Shown piece by piece: positions 22,701 to 31,800 of a stretch of DNA of 44,043 nt. The position numbers were made by a program, and so were the translations under genes. How positions within the stretch are numbered: position 1 is the first letter of the stretch; each line of letters begins with the position of its first letter. Below the pieces are notes generated by a model. The model was not told the origin of the DNA and did not search any database. It was given only the letters and a program-made list of their open reading frames with translations. The DNA is from a virus. The DNA lies in IMG/VR virus record IMGVR_UViG_3300020334_000004, positions 1-44,043 of that record; one strand, given 5' to 3'.

Positions 22701-25700
22701 TGAAGAACTTATCTATACCCCAGAAGCAACCTTCGTTGGTGTTGGTAAGTCTGCTGTTGGTATTGGTCAAACTGCTGATTATCTTGGTGTTGTTACGGAC
22801 AGACTTCCAAGTAGAGTTTATCCAATCGCAATTACTCCAGATAGTTTCAAACTTGCTACTAGAAAAGAGTATGCTCAGGCAGGTATCTTTGTAACCTTTA
22901 CTGATGCGGGTCTTGGAAATGCTCATGAACTTGAGTTTACTAAGAAACTTACTAAGACTGTTGTTGGTCTTGACGGTATTGTTCAACAACCAATCGCATT
23001 CACACCAATCACTCATAATCTAAGATTCAATAATGGTGGTATTACCGCAGGAATCTCTACATTCAATATAAGTGGTATTTCTTCAATTCAACCAAGAGAT
23101 ATCATTAGAATTGATGATGAATACATGAAGGTTATTGAGGTTGGACTTAGTACAAATACTAATGGTCAACTTCTTGGACCAATCAATGGTATTATTGCTG
23201 CTGGTGGTATCGCAACACATCCAACAGTTGCTGTTAAGAGAGCAGTTGTAGGAAGTTCTGCAACAACTCACACTGATGGTGCTACCGTAAGAGTTTACAG
23301 AGGTGCTTTCAATATTGTTAAGAATGAAATTCACTTCATTGATCCACCAAAAGGTAATACTAGAGCAAGAAGAAATGAATCTAACCTGCCATATGTTAAG
23401 GCAGAGTTCTCTGGAAGAACATTCCTGAGATCTGATTATGACACTAACATGCTGTTCGATGACATTTCGGACCAATTCACTGGTATTGCTAAGACCTACA
23501 CAGCAACTGTTGAGGGTATTAACACTAGTGGTGTTCAACCTGGAAATGGAATTCTGTTCATCAATGGCGTATTCCAGACTCCAACAACTGAAAATAACAC
23601 AGGTCAGAACTATGTTATGGAACGTGACACCAATGTTGGTATTTCAAGTTTCGTATTTACTGGCATTGAATCTATCGATGGTGTTCCTATCTCCTCCGAT
23701 ACGGACATCAACCAGAATCAGATTCCACGAGGTGGTCTGATTGTATCCCTGGGTTCAACTCCTGGTTTGGGATATGCTCCTCTCGTTGGTGCTAAAACTC
23801 TGGTCAAGACGAATGCAAGTGGTGGTTTAACTAATATTGTTGGCGTTAACACTTGGATTGGTGCTAAATCGATTAGCACAGCAAGATACAATAATTTCTC
23901 AGGTATTCTTGAGGTTGAAACCACCGAACCACATTATCTTGGTGGTGGTGATAGTGTCAAACTTAATGATCTTGAATTTAAGTGCCCCAAAACTCCAGTT
24001 GGAACTCCAACAAATGCAACATATAATCCAGCGACTGGTGTATTGATATTAACAATCCCCAATCATGGACTTGTAAATACTGATGCTGTCGTTATTGACG
24101 ATAATTCAATAACGTTCACTTGCGATAAAGATGGTAATGCAACAAATCATTCATATCCTCGTCCTACTGATCCTGCTTCAGGTCAATATCTAACAGTAAG
24201 TAATGTAACTACAAATACTTTTAGAGTTAATGTTGGAGCATCAGCACCTAGTGACCAATATGTCCATACATTTGTTTCTGCTACTACAGACTCAGTTAAG
24301 ACAATTGGTGGTGGGGGATATGTTGGAGTTACAACAACAATTTTCCCAGATCATGATCGTTCACTTGATGTTTTCAATATCATTGATGCTAATAGATTGA
24401 ATGTTCTGGTTGGACCAAGTTCAATCCCACACATTTATCAAGGTGGTGGTGAGATTTATAAGCATTACTCTCTTAACCATGGTTCTGGTTATAGAGGTCC
24501 AGTTTCTATCGGTGTTACAGACTTAGAGTATGAGCACAGATTCTCAAGATCTCTTGCTGATAGTGTCAGTACTCAAAGAGATATTCATATCGACGTACTT
24601 GCACCAGATAATAGCAACTATGCTGTAACTGGTAATGATAGAAACGGTGACGTATCTGGAAATAATCAGACTATCACAGTTGCTGTTGGTGATACACTGA
24701 CCTTCGATTTGAACTATGGATCTGGATTACATCCATTCTTCATCAGAGTTAGTGATGGTGGTCCTAGCGTAAGTTCTCCTGCCGCTACAAATAATGGTGC
24801 TCAGGGTGGTGGTGAAGTTTCTTGGACTCCAAATACTCCAGGAACATACGTCTATCAGTGTAGCAGTCACCCATCGATGCTTGGAACAATTGTTGTTACC
24901 ACAGCAGTTGCTCTTACTCCAACATCAGTACAGTACACTTCTCATAGCGGAGTCATGGTTCTGACTGTTGATTCACATAAACTGACTACATCAGATACTG
25001 TTGGATTCACAAACAATGGTCTATTCTTTAGATGCTCTAAAGATCAATACTTCACTGAGCATTCTTATCCACGTTCTACAGATCCTGTTTCTGGAATCAA
25101 CACTTCTATTACTGCAATAACTCCTAATTCAATTACCGTCAATGTTGGTAAAGGTGGTGGAGGTGGATATGGTGCTCAGGTATCTGCACAAGTTGGTGTT
25201 GGTGGTAGTCTTGCCTTCAGCATCGATGCTGCTGGTCAGGATTATATCAATCCAAGACTTATGATCCCAGAACCAAATTATGAGAACATGGAAGTCACTG
25301 GTGTTTCCAGACTTGGTATTGGTTCAACTACAGCAACTGGTGAGAATCTTCTTCTGAATCTTACTGTTGGTGCTGCTGGTACTGAACATATTGTTGGAAC
25401 TGGCGCAACCATGTTCAATATTGATACTTTCAAGGTTGTTAGAAATGGTTATGCATTCCAAGTCGGTGATGTTCTGACAGTATCTGGTCTTGTTACTGCT
25501 GCTCATCTTACAGAACCAGTTGCTGATTTCCAATTAGAAGTTACTGAAGTATTCAATGACTTCTTCTCTTCCTGGTCATTTGGTGAACTGGATTATATTG
25601 ATAGTGTTGCTGGTTATCAAGACGGTATTAGAACTAGATTCCCACTTTACTATGAAAATGATCTGTTAAGTTTTGAACTTGATCCCGCAAGTGATCTTTC

Positions 25701-27216
25701 TAGCGCAATTGATCTTGATGCAGTTCTGGTTATCTTTATCAACGGTGTTCTCCAAAAACCTGGATATGCTTACAACTTTACAGGTGGCACATCATTCACA
25801 TTCTCGACTGCTCCTAAGGTCAATGATAAGGTTGATATCTTCTTCTACGTTGGTAAAGATGGAGTTGATGTTGGAATCACTACTGTCACTGAAACAGTGA
25901 AAGTTGGTGATGATGTATTCATTAAGAAACATCCATTATTCCAAAATACTGTTGATCAACTAACTAGCAGAACTTTGACTGAACTCCTTGGTTCAGATAC
26001 GATGGAAACTCCAACGTATACTGGTCCAGGTATCAATTCTTCTACATTCAAACCATTTGATTGGATTAAACAGAAGAAGGATAAGTTTATTAATGGTGAT
26101 GTTGTTTATAAGACTAGAAATATAATTGAACCTTTAATCTTCCCAACTGCTAAGATTATTGGAGATGTCAATACAAATTCTACTGAAATTTTTGTTGATA
26201 ATGCTCAATTCTTTGATTATGATGAAATTCAATATGATTATAAGCAAACCACATTTAGATGTGATGCTTTAATTGTATCTCATAGTGAACCTGTTGCTGC
26301 AGCATTTACTGCTACAGTAAACGCATCAGGTTCTGTTGATACTCTTACAATAACAAATCCAGGTGCTGGTTACACTGGTTCAACTGTTCCAATCGCATTT
26401 GCTGCTCCTAAGTCAGTAGGCGTCGGTGTTGGAACAACTGCTACAGCGACAGCAACTGTCTCTGCTGCTGGAACAATCACTTCAGTATCACTAACAAATG
26501 CTGGATTTGGATATACATCAACAAATCCACCAAACACAATTATTGAAATTCCTTCTGCAACTACACAGTCGATATTCAATATTGCTAATGTTCAAGGATT
26601 TAGTGGAATCATTACAGGGATCGCTCCTGCTACTGGTTCTAATGGAGAGACAGCAATTAAATTTATGTACAACTCTCTGAAAGATTACACCACTCTGGGT
26701 AAACTTCAGAATGGTAATGCTACAGGAACTTTGGTTGCTGGATACCCAATCGTAATTTCCGATACTAAGGTCGGTAATGGTGTAACTTCAGTATACAGTG
26801 CTGATGGTGACATTGTTTCTATTGGAACAACATTCCTTGATAATGTCTACATTGTTGATAGTGCTACAAGTCTTGCTGCTAACGGCGAAGTCATCTGTAA
26901 TGTTCAGAGCACTAGCGTTCTCTCGGGAATTACATCAACTGGTAGTTTTGATCAGACCAATGCAGGATCTACAGTATCTTTGGGTAGAATTTCTTGGGGT
27001 AGAATTTACAACTTCCAAGAAAGAGTCAATCCAATCGCGATTGGAGTTACTGGACTTACATATAACTCTGGATTAAACACTCACCCAACTATCCAGAGAA
27101 GAGGTGACTTTGGTGAATTTAATACAGGCGCGGTTCTCTCTAGAAAACCAAGAGCGCAGCAGAATGCTATCACCGATCTTTATGTTGATAACATTCTCCC
27201 ATTCTATGGTGGGTGA
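13720..27216 (+). CDS. Giant baseplate/fibre-type structural protein in the gp7 position (4498 aa)
   Basis: A continuous 4498-codon frame of roughly half a megadalton in the position of T4 gp7 (1032 aa). The first 270 residues (KRVQLNKIIESQLPEFL, ADFPKAVEFFKQYF) match the cyanophage counterpart of gp7, so this end probably docks into the wedge next to gp6. The remainder is a long chain of beta-rich beads: GFP...G...IG.EII.YTG units (residues 67-135 and about 325-380), many 'GGxGY' units, and NHG(L/Y)..GD.V repeats. There is a YHYH-like domain at about 1247-1353 and a cupredoxin-like domain at about 3621-3728, with candidate copper ligands H3671, C3714, H3717 and M3720. The latter is flanked by two similar 80-100 residue domains. 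The C-terminus (NGVLQKPGYAYNF) resembles fibre modules. It may extend from the baseplate as a fibre or arm. Confidence 0.85.
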   Translation: MSHFEKRVQLNKIIESQLPEFLVADFPKAVEFFKQYFISQEFQGGNTDLIDNLDRYIRVDNLVPEVVVGKTTLSSAISTSDTTITVASTKGFPDDYGLLKIGDEIITYTGKTDTTFTGCIRGFSGITGYDDSTEAYFSNVNRQSVIFKDTTAQAHTGSSEVQNLSALFLQEFYKKLKKTFTPGFEELKFVDGLDVGNFIKNARSFYQSKGIEESVIILFKVLYGVEAKVIDLETRLIKPSSADYIRRELVVAEVLSGDPFKLEGQTIFRSVDLNTSASVSDVEVFTRDNKTFYKIGLFVGYNERDLIEGEFIVPGYSKVLEPVEIGGETIAVDSTIGFPDSGTLISGTNTIAYTSKSINQFFGCTGVTTKIEVTDPIRANETVFGYENGDIEKKVELRITGVLSNFEAIGDIPLMEADEIVSVKNIGEVIYNPVEDKTYKEVFANSWIYNTKSRVNVDSINGANFTVKSDIDKSQFRIGDSVDILVGGSNIKASADALITAIPNNTVLTLGNISSFVPAAGVSYSIRRNLKKSKSSGVLIKLGQNIYIANALNVYTDDLGQFGYVASHSLPGYTIQDEIVESTIPDGTDANLGGFSSFFKTYSIVKFANPVRFIDGDQIRYTATNPLAGLNSGETYYVKLVNGKEIYLYASKSLLTGNEFIRFAPVTGAGDHKFTLVRHEDRLLSSNNILRKIPLSSPLASVKESKRNLGNVGVLVDGVEISSPDSADKVYYGPIEKFEVLNGGRDYDVINPPNITVSAGAGSTAYVEPTVIGSVQKVFVDPQEFDIDDVESVTLTGGNGEGCVLEPIVGIRFREIEFDSRPLSLGGGVDITNETITFRTNHGLVDGQRIIYNENGNKPIALGVAYDPNNTDTGNKLISGDEYVVKVVNPSTIKLHINEGDALNGNTGINTLGLSVPVDATGVHKFRTLSKGNLREIKVLDGGAGYTHRKLRVKAGHVSLEYNNIYYKGHGFETGETVIYTATETAVGGLTVNNRYYVDKIDDDTFRLINLGADGTLTTELTRRKFVDFTTTGSGYHVFQYPPITINANVSYAGTSGGSFTFTPLVTGIIADAYLYESGTGYGSTVLNLHKKPLINVSEGRNAQLAPIIDNGEIVAVQVLNKGDGYVSFPDLVVEDRSATPGTGAILKPVLVNNRITDIVIINGGIGYSSNATSIYVRSRGFGAKFDTRVRGLHVNDAERFADHSRSKNTKIFSNLYKNEKENSLVHGIFGYSTDLGQNFESFDGNHSPIVGWAYDGNPIYGPFGYAEVDNIQSGVRIIKPGYELNTSSVEDRPSFTSGFFTDDYQYTGTGDLDRHNGRFCKTPEFPNGVYAYFVGVTTSSTSADLEPVYPYFIGESYKSEVIKDNFTLDHSFDFNNSNLTRNTFPYNVAKDEADYDFFNEGYESFEQVSVVESVTQGEVDEIKVIDGGTGYVIGDRVNFDIVESGGVGVRGEVSEIVGVAVTAIDTTLDTYENATLIWDNDRQVSVYNVGGWNVEDNDHVLVTGLSTSIVGLNGSHKIGFSTETVSLAGTMTAYNSQPHGTFEDIFISSKFATVSAGSTITVKSSDGVELLTVVNDYNNGVLRVKRYGTAGVAHSFGSELRLNGNRITLPVKTKEFKSSLNKIAFFNAQDSVGVGTTSTLKTFTIGNVQDTISVPNRSIHLPNHPFKTGEKVIFTRSNKPGTASLTVANNAAQLDAFAIPDNTSLSSTLYVINKGTNYIGLATQVGLTTAGNGLYFFSTGSDDSEYKLRTDKDQITADVSKIKTNVSCGTTHGLKRGDTIKFNVVPSSTVGIGTSTAVKVKFNANERKLLINPTGITSSNIDTSTNQITIDNHGYKTGDKVYYESVEVASGLHTGSYFVIEDTSSKFRLAETLYESNPLTEKEVNIVGTGDTNHTFSLVNPPINIIRNNNLKFDLSDASLSGYQFKIYTDNQFSNEYVSSYDSRTFNVVGLGTIGVSTSASLTLNYSQNIPTKLFYGLEKSGYISTADKGVDAYSELNFIDSPYNGTYDVFGIGSTTFKFSPSALPEILNYTQDDAKLEYTTKSSNAINGSIGKVLTLSKGFNFDRLPKFKDVTSTNGVNANISVASTSIGRIKKVRFRDIGYDYHSDKTLRPEADVPPIVEIDNLDTIKSIDIESGGSRYLSDPGLILFNDTTKQVIDTTTFIAKAPNGAIAEVEQLGPLFGIQSEPHRLISINNSNGVGISSMQSGVQGIATCTLTTPFLGFSTALFAPGDEVFVEGVSLASTGTGYNSEDYDYKFFKVVAYNNASPATLTFQLVGEDGVGLTTNPGFAKTNQSGFAQIVNKKNYPVINVIQERSPFEINEQLYVDNGTGYIPTNLRVSLVRDDYIKIRGSYNLQKGVKIRGVVTGTIADVTNVDRKRAKLNISYSSKNDIGWRNDIGKISEDYQVTPDNDYYQNLSYSVKSPITWKEFSSPLNSIVHPAGLKNFADVGVTSTGSARAGLGGTTTSIVVLDVVNERRVDTINNFDNTVDVDVEQSNIGLGNFLKSNKLQIQNRKLTSFTECRTNRVLIHDDISDKFSSRGFQDTFAEIEEVDAQDNVVRYTIQIVDPDDGHVQLSELVLQTTDEDTFLFEKYSAHSNHRLGTFSADVDDIGTRSLFFTPTDPFETDHDIKILRKSYLYQQLPAGDVGIGTSAFGSVTLSGSFVAGITSIGSINDPWRTASGISSVKTLVSYAATNFNGAFASVEIGNRFNNETNYIEAFVDFDGSNTYLSEYYYDATTQSYSATQSGVLETEYDSSNNIVRLKARNVGVSSLVSYDVRSTVVGFAASTAGIGTYRYLLNNQPQGTEKSARYESTVNSGVSTVRIGTFDLSRVSSSNSIVRVSAGSSSAIHQVVIMANNEENDVVVVPGPFAPVNNVTGLGTFSGEIDGGNFYLNFHPDAGYDVDTQAYNEVFYREMDFDNQSQPLKFGPTTQNIFLTAYDGLNGLRANRTNFKLTYEGDPIYMKTFNPADTTTLNYQTGLFTYRNHFFNTGEELIYTPEATFVGVGKSAVGIGQTADYLGVVTDRLPSRVYPIAITPDSFKLATRKEYAQAGIFVTFTDAGLGNAHELEFTKKLTKTVVGLDGIVQQPIAFTPITHNLRFNNGGITAGISTFNISGISSIQPRDIIRIDDEYMKVIEVGLSTNTNGQLLGPINGIIAAGGIATHPTVAVKRAVVGSSATTHTDGATVRVYRGAFNIVKNEIHFIDPPKGNTRARRNESNLPYVKAEFSGRTFLRSDYDTNMLFDDISDQFTGIAKTYTATVEGINTSGVQPGNGILFINGVFQTPTTENNTGQNYVMERDTNVGISSFVFTGIESIDGVPISSDTDINQNQIPRGGLIVSLGSTPGLGYAPLVGAKTLVKTNASGGLTNIVGVNTWIGAKSISTARYNNFSGILEVETTEPHYLGGGDSVKLNDLEFKCPKTPVGTPTNATYNPATGVLILTIPNHGLVNTDAVVIDDNSITFTCDKDGNATNHSYPRPTDPASGQYLTVSNVTTNTFRVNVGASAPSDQYVHTFVSATTDSVKTIGGGGYVGVTTTIFPDHDRSLDVFNIIDANRLNVLVGPSSIPHIYQGGGEIYKHYSLNHGSGYRGPVSIGVTDLEYEHRFSRSLADSVSTQRDIHIDVLAPDNSNYAVTGNDRNGDVSGNNQTITVAVGDTLTFDLNYGSGLHPFFIRVSDGGPSVSSPAATNNGAQGGGEVSWTPNTPGTYVYQCSSHPSMLGTIVVTTAVALTPTSVQYTSHSGVMVLTVDSHKLTTSDTVGFTNNGLFFRCSKDQYFTEHSYPRSTDPVSGINTSITAITPNSITVNVGKGGGGGYGAQVSAQVGVGGSLAFSIDAAGQDYINPRLMIPEPNYENMEVTGVSRLGIGSTTATGENLLLNLTVGAAGTEHIVGTGATMFNIDTFKVVRNGYAFQVGDVLTVSGLVTAAHLTEPVADFQLEVTEVFNDFFSSWSFGELDYIDSVAGYQDGIRTRFPLYYENDLLSFELDPASDLSSAIDLDAVLVIFINGVLQKPGYAYNFTGGTSFTFSTAPKVNDKVDIFFYVGKDGVDVGITTVTETVKVGDDVFIKKHPLFQNTVDQLTSRTLTELLGSDTMETPTYTGPGINSSTFKPFDWIKQKKDKFINGDVVYKTRNIIEPLIFPTAKIIGDVNTNSTEIFVDNAQFFDYDEIQYDYKQTTFRCDALIVSHSEPVAAAFTATVNASGSVDTLTITNPGAGYTGSTVPIAFAAPKSVGVGVGTTATATATVSAAGTITSVSLTNAGFGYTSTNPPNTIIEIPSATTQSIFNIANVQGFSGIITGIAPATGSNGETAIKFMYNSLKDYTTLGKLQNGNATGTLVAGYPIVISDTKVGNGVTSVYSADGDIVSIGTTFLDNVYIVDSATSLAANGEVICNVQSTSVLSGITSTGSFDQTNAGSTVSLGRISWGRIYNFQERVNPIAIGVTGLTYNSGLNTHPTIQRRGDFGEFNTGAVLSRKPRAQQNAITDLYVDNILPFYGG

Positions 27217-27221
27217 TCCCC

Positions 27222-27229
27222 TATAAATA
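27222..27229 (+). promoter_or_regulatory. Late promoter (TATAAATA)
   Basis: A perfect TATAAATA in the 30-base gap after the giant gene, 18 bases before gp8. It allows gp8 and downstream genes to be transcribed independently of the 13.5-kb gene. Confidence 0.72.
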
Positions 27230-27246
27230 TATAAAAAAAGATAACA

Positions 27247-28806
27247 ATGTCCGCACTTGTTACTGATCAATTTAGAATTCTGAATGCCAGTAATTTTGTT
27301 GAGTCAGTAGAATCATCTTCTAACTCATATTATATTACGGTAGGTCTGCCAAACCCAATTATTACTGGGTATGGTAGAAATCCGACTTGGAATACTAATC
27401 CACCAGCACCTATTGATAACCTTACTTACCATAAGCACTATGGTGATACGGTTCTCTATGGAAAGAAAGTTACTTCTTCAAACATCAGACGACTTGTAAG
27501 AAGAATTGACTGGGTTGCTGGATCGCGATATGAAATGTATCGTGATGATTATAGTGTTCTAACTCCATCACCTATTACGAACGCTGCTAGATTATATGAT
27601 GCAAACTATTATGTAATGAACTCTGATTTCAGAGTTTATATTTGTATTGAGAATGGATCTAGTGGAACTAACGTAAAAGGTAATGTATCTCAGGATCAAC
27701 CAACCTTTACAGATTTAGAACCTTCTAGAGCAGGTGATAGTGGTGACGGATATATTTGGAAGTATCTGTTTACAATCAGTCCAAGTGATATCATTAAGTT
27801 TGATTCTACAGAATATATAACTGTCCCCAATCAATGGGAAACAACTACTGATGCTCAAATTAGAGCAGTTAGAGAAGCAGCGGACTCTTCTGTTAACGAA
27901 AATCAAATTAAGACAGTTTATATTCAGGCAGCTGGAGCAAACTATGCTAATGGAAATAATCAGGAATTGAATCTGATTGGTGACGGAACTGGTGGAAAGG
28001 TAAGAGTTGATGTTGAGGGTGGTAAGATCACCAATACTGTAGTGACCTCTGGTGGTAAAGATTACAGTTATGCTCTGGTAGATTTGGGTTCATTGAACTC
28101 AAGTACTACTGGAACCCCAGCACATTTGATTCCAATCATCCCACCATCAAAAGGTCATGGGCATGATATTTACACTGAGTTGGGAACTGATAAGGTTCTT
28201 GTTTATGCACGATTTGATGATTCTACTAAAGACTTCCCAATTGATACCAGTTTTGCTCAAGTTAGCATCGTAAAAAATCCAACTGCTGTTGGAACTGACA
28301 ATATCTACTCTGATAATACCTTTAGTGGTCTTTCTTCATTCAAGTTTAACACAGGTATTACTGGAGTTCCACAAGTAGGGGAAGTTATTGAACAAGTTCT
28401 TGCGAACAATGCGAAAGCATATGGTTATGTTGCTTCTTATGATGAAGAAACACAGGTCTTGAAGTATTTCCAAGACAGATCTTTGTTCTTTAACAATACC
28501 ACACTGAATCATCAAGATTATGTTGGTATTTCTACTAATGGAAGACCATATGACTTTGAAGCGACCAGTAACGCAATTTCTGGTCAGACCTCTGGATTTA
28601 CTGCAACTGTTGATACTGGATTCTCTGGTATTACAACAAATCCAACAGGAACTAAATTAATTAACCTTGGCGTTAACTTCGTACAAGGCATGGCGATACC
28701 TGAAATAAATAAAGGTTCCGGGGATACAATTTACCTGGATAACAGAGCATCCATTGCTAGGAACGCACGTCAAAAAGAAGACTTAAAAATTATACTGGAA
28801 TTCTAA
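27247..28806 (+). CDS. gp8: Baseplate wedge protein gp8
   Basis: A 519-aa protein. The N-terminal 210 residues match gp8: LVTDQFRILNASNFVES, YYITVGLPNP, then RVYICIENG and the block GYIWKYLFTISPSDIIKF. T4 gp8 (334 aa) is a dimer that contacts gp10, gp7 and gp6 in the wedge. The extra 180 residues contain an inserted GxxYA...GDGTGGKVRVDVEGGKI unit (about residues 225-280) like the beta-repeats of the neighbouring giant proteins. It is followed after 3 bases by the DUF4815-type gene. Confidence 0.9.
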   Translation: MSALVTDQFRILNASNFVESVESSSNSYYITVGLPNPIITGYGRNPTWNTNPPAPIDNLTYHKHYGDTVLYGKKVTSSNIRRLVRRIDWVAGSRYEMYRDDYSVLTPSPITNAARLYDANYYVMNSDFRVYICIENGSSGTNVKGNVSQDQPTFTDLEPSRAGDSGDGYIWKYLFTISPSDIIKFDSTEYITVPNQWETTTDAQIRAVREAADSSVNENQIKTVYIQAAGANYANGNNQELNLIGDGTGGKVRVDVEGGKITNTVVTSGGKDYSYALVDLGSLNSSTTGTPAHLIPIIPPSKGHGHDIYTELGTDKVLVYARFDDSTKDFPIDTSFAQVSIVKNPTAVGTDNIYSDNTFSGLSSFKFNTGITGVPQVGEVIEQVLANNAKAYGYVASYDEETQVLKYFQDRSLFFNNTTLNHQDYVGISTNGRPYDFEATSNAISGQTSGFTATVDTGFSGITTNPTGTKLINLGVNFVQGMAIPEINKGSGDTIYLDNRASIARNARQKEDLKIILEF

Positions 28807-28809
28807 AAA

Positions 28810-31800
28810 ATGCCACAGAAGACTAACCTCAACGTAAGCCCTTATTATGATGATTTTGATAAGGACGATAACTTCTATAAGGTTTTATTCAAACCTGGAT
28901 TTCCAGTTCAAGCAAGAGAACTAACTGGTCTTCAGTCGATCCTGCAGAATCAGATAGAATCCTTTGGATCTCACATGTTCAAAGAGGGTTCTATGGTAAT
29001 CCCTGGTGGGATTACTTGTGACAATGTTTTCACCACTATAAAGGTAAATCCAACACATCTTGGCATTGATGTAACGATTTATCTGGATGCTCTTACTAGT
29101 GGAAAAGGAACTCGCGTAAAAGGTCAAACTTCTGGTGCTACAGGTAGAGTTAGAGGTTATCTTCTGCCACCAGATGAGGGTGTAGAAGAAATTACACTGT
29201 TCATCAAATATAAGGATGGTGGACTTGATGGAGAATCCACAGAGTTTACTGATGGTGAAATCCTTATTCTTGAGGAAAATATAACCTATGGTAATACTAC
29301 ACTTGTAAGTGGAGATACTGTTCTTACTCTTACTGGTAGTAACGCAACAGCTGTTGGTTATGCTGTTGGTGTTTCACCTGGAGTATATTTCATTAGAGGT
29401 ACCTTTGTTGATGTACCAGAATCTCTGATTGTTCTTGATCCATACAACAATGAACCTTCTTTTAGAGTTGGTTGGGATATTGTAGAAGAGATTGTAACTG
29501 CAGACAAAGATGAATCTCTTAATGATAACGCAAAAGGATTTACCAACTACGCTGCTCCTGGCGCAGATAGACTGAAGATTAGCGTAAAACTTGCTAAGAA
29601 ACAACTCACCGATACCGAAGATACCAACTTTGTTGAGTTGGTCAGAGTTGATGAAGGAGTAATCAAAAAACTTCAGAATAAAGCACAATATAATCTTATC
29701 AGAGATTACTTTGCTAAGAGAACGTTTGATGAGTCTGGTGACTATGCTGTAGAAAACTTTATTGTTGATACTGCAGACCAACTCAATGATGAGACTGGAA
29801 ACGGTGGTCTGTTTAGATTTGATGAAGTAACTGATCAGGGTAATATCCCATCTAAAGATCAGATTGCTGTCAAGGTATCTGCTGGCACAGCATATGTTAG
29901 AGGATATGATGTTGATTTAGTTGGCTCTACCATTCTTGATGTTCCAAAACCAAGAACAACCAAAACAATCAAGAGTTCAGTTGTACCATTCAGCATGGGT
30001 GGAAAACTGAAAGTCAATAACGTAACTGGAACTCCGTTCATTAATATTGGCGATCTTTCGTCTGGAAGCAACAATACTAGTTCTAATACTATTGAACTGT
30101 ATGCTGCTAGAAGAAATCACTCTGGAATCAACAATATAACTAATGCTGCCACAGCAGGATTAGGAACTAAAATTGGTGATGCAAGGGTATATTGGTTTGG
30201 ACTTTCGGACGATACCTATAAAAATGTAGCAACAGAATTTGATCTTTATCTGTTTGATATTCAAACATATACTGAAGTAACACTTGCTAATACCTATAGT
30301 TTAACTGATGTTCCTGTTGGTTCATACTTCAGAGGTCTTTCTAGTGGTGCTACTGGATATCTAGCAACTTCTTCATCTAATACCTATAGTCTGAGACAGA
30401 CTTCTGGTAAGTTTATGACTGGTGAGCAAGTCATTATCAATGAGGATGTCGAATTCCAGTCTGGTATTACTGCACTGGATGTCTTTACTACAGATGACAT
30501 CAAAGCAGTTTTCCAAGATGTTGCTACTAAAAATGGTATCGCAGGAACTCCAAACTTTATCGCAGATACAGTTCTCTATCCTGTAGAACTTCCTAATTTT
30601 GCGAAGACTGATATGATCACAATTCCTTCTGCAGGAACAGGTACCAAATCTGGTTGTACTGTTGCTGGAAGATTCTTCGCTGGTCAAACAGGAATTGTTG
30701 CAAGAGGGTCGCAAAGAGGCAGAACCATCAAGTATCAGAATGGAAATGCTGATCCAGTATATGCAAACATCGATTCCATCAATGCGGATGGTACTGAGAT
30801 TGATATTACTGTTAATGCTCAAGCAGTTGCTGGTGTCTATCGCAACGTAAATGCTGCTGGCAAGTATACATTCTCCATCATGGCACCAAAGATTACCAAC
30901 TTTGGTTCCACAGGTCTCTACGCCCCAATGCCTATTGCTAATACGGCATCGGTTGATCTTGGTAGAGCAGACCTGACAATTACTAGACAAATTGTCACTA
31001 GTTTCTCTGGTAGTCAAATTTCATTGACACTTACTGATGCTGTTGAAGCAACAGAAGGTCTTACTAATGTATTCTATGAGTCGTTTGATGCGGAAAGATA
31101 TTCCGTTTATTATTCTGATGGTACCATTGAAGAACTTACTGATTCCAACTTTGTCCTTGGTGCCAACGGAGAGTCCATAACTCTGAATGGTCTTTCCAAA
31201 ACCAATGATACTAATACTATTGTCAATGTAACTCTTAGCAAGAGAGTTATTTCACATAAAACTAAAAACTTCCTTAGAAGTGAGCAAGTTACCATCGATA
31301 AGACTCAAAAGAAGTCTGCTCTGAATGGTCTTACTGCTAATAAGTTCTATGGACTGAGAATTGAAGATAATGATATTTCCCTGAATGTTCCTGATGTTGT
31401 TAATGTTCGTGCTATTCTTGAATCAACAGACTCTAATGCTCCTGTCCTTGATACACTGACATTCGCAACTGGTTTAGCACTTGATCAGAATGCTATTGTT
31501 GGTGAAAAAATCACAGGTAGAGATAGCAGAGCAGTAGCACAAGTTGTTGGCAGAACTGCAACTACAATCACTTATGTAAGAAGAAATAGTAATAACTTTG
31601 TTGTTGGTGAAACTGTTACTTTTGGTGATTCTGCTATTGAAGCAATCGTTCAGAAGACTACTAAAGGTAGTTACGTAGACTTAACTGCCAATTACAGACT
31701 GGTTGATGGTAATGGTCACGAATATTGTGATTTCTCTAAAATTCAAAGAAGACCTGGAAGTCCAACACCAGATAAGCAACTGCTCGTAATCTTTGATAGG

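Noticed and set aside
13720-27216. Frameshift fusion or sequencing artefact in the giant gene
   Set aside because: The frame is open for 4498 codons with consistent domain repeats, the expected gp7-like N-terminus and a normal end before a late promoter, so I see no sign of an artefact.
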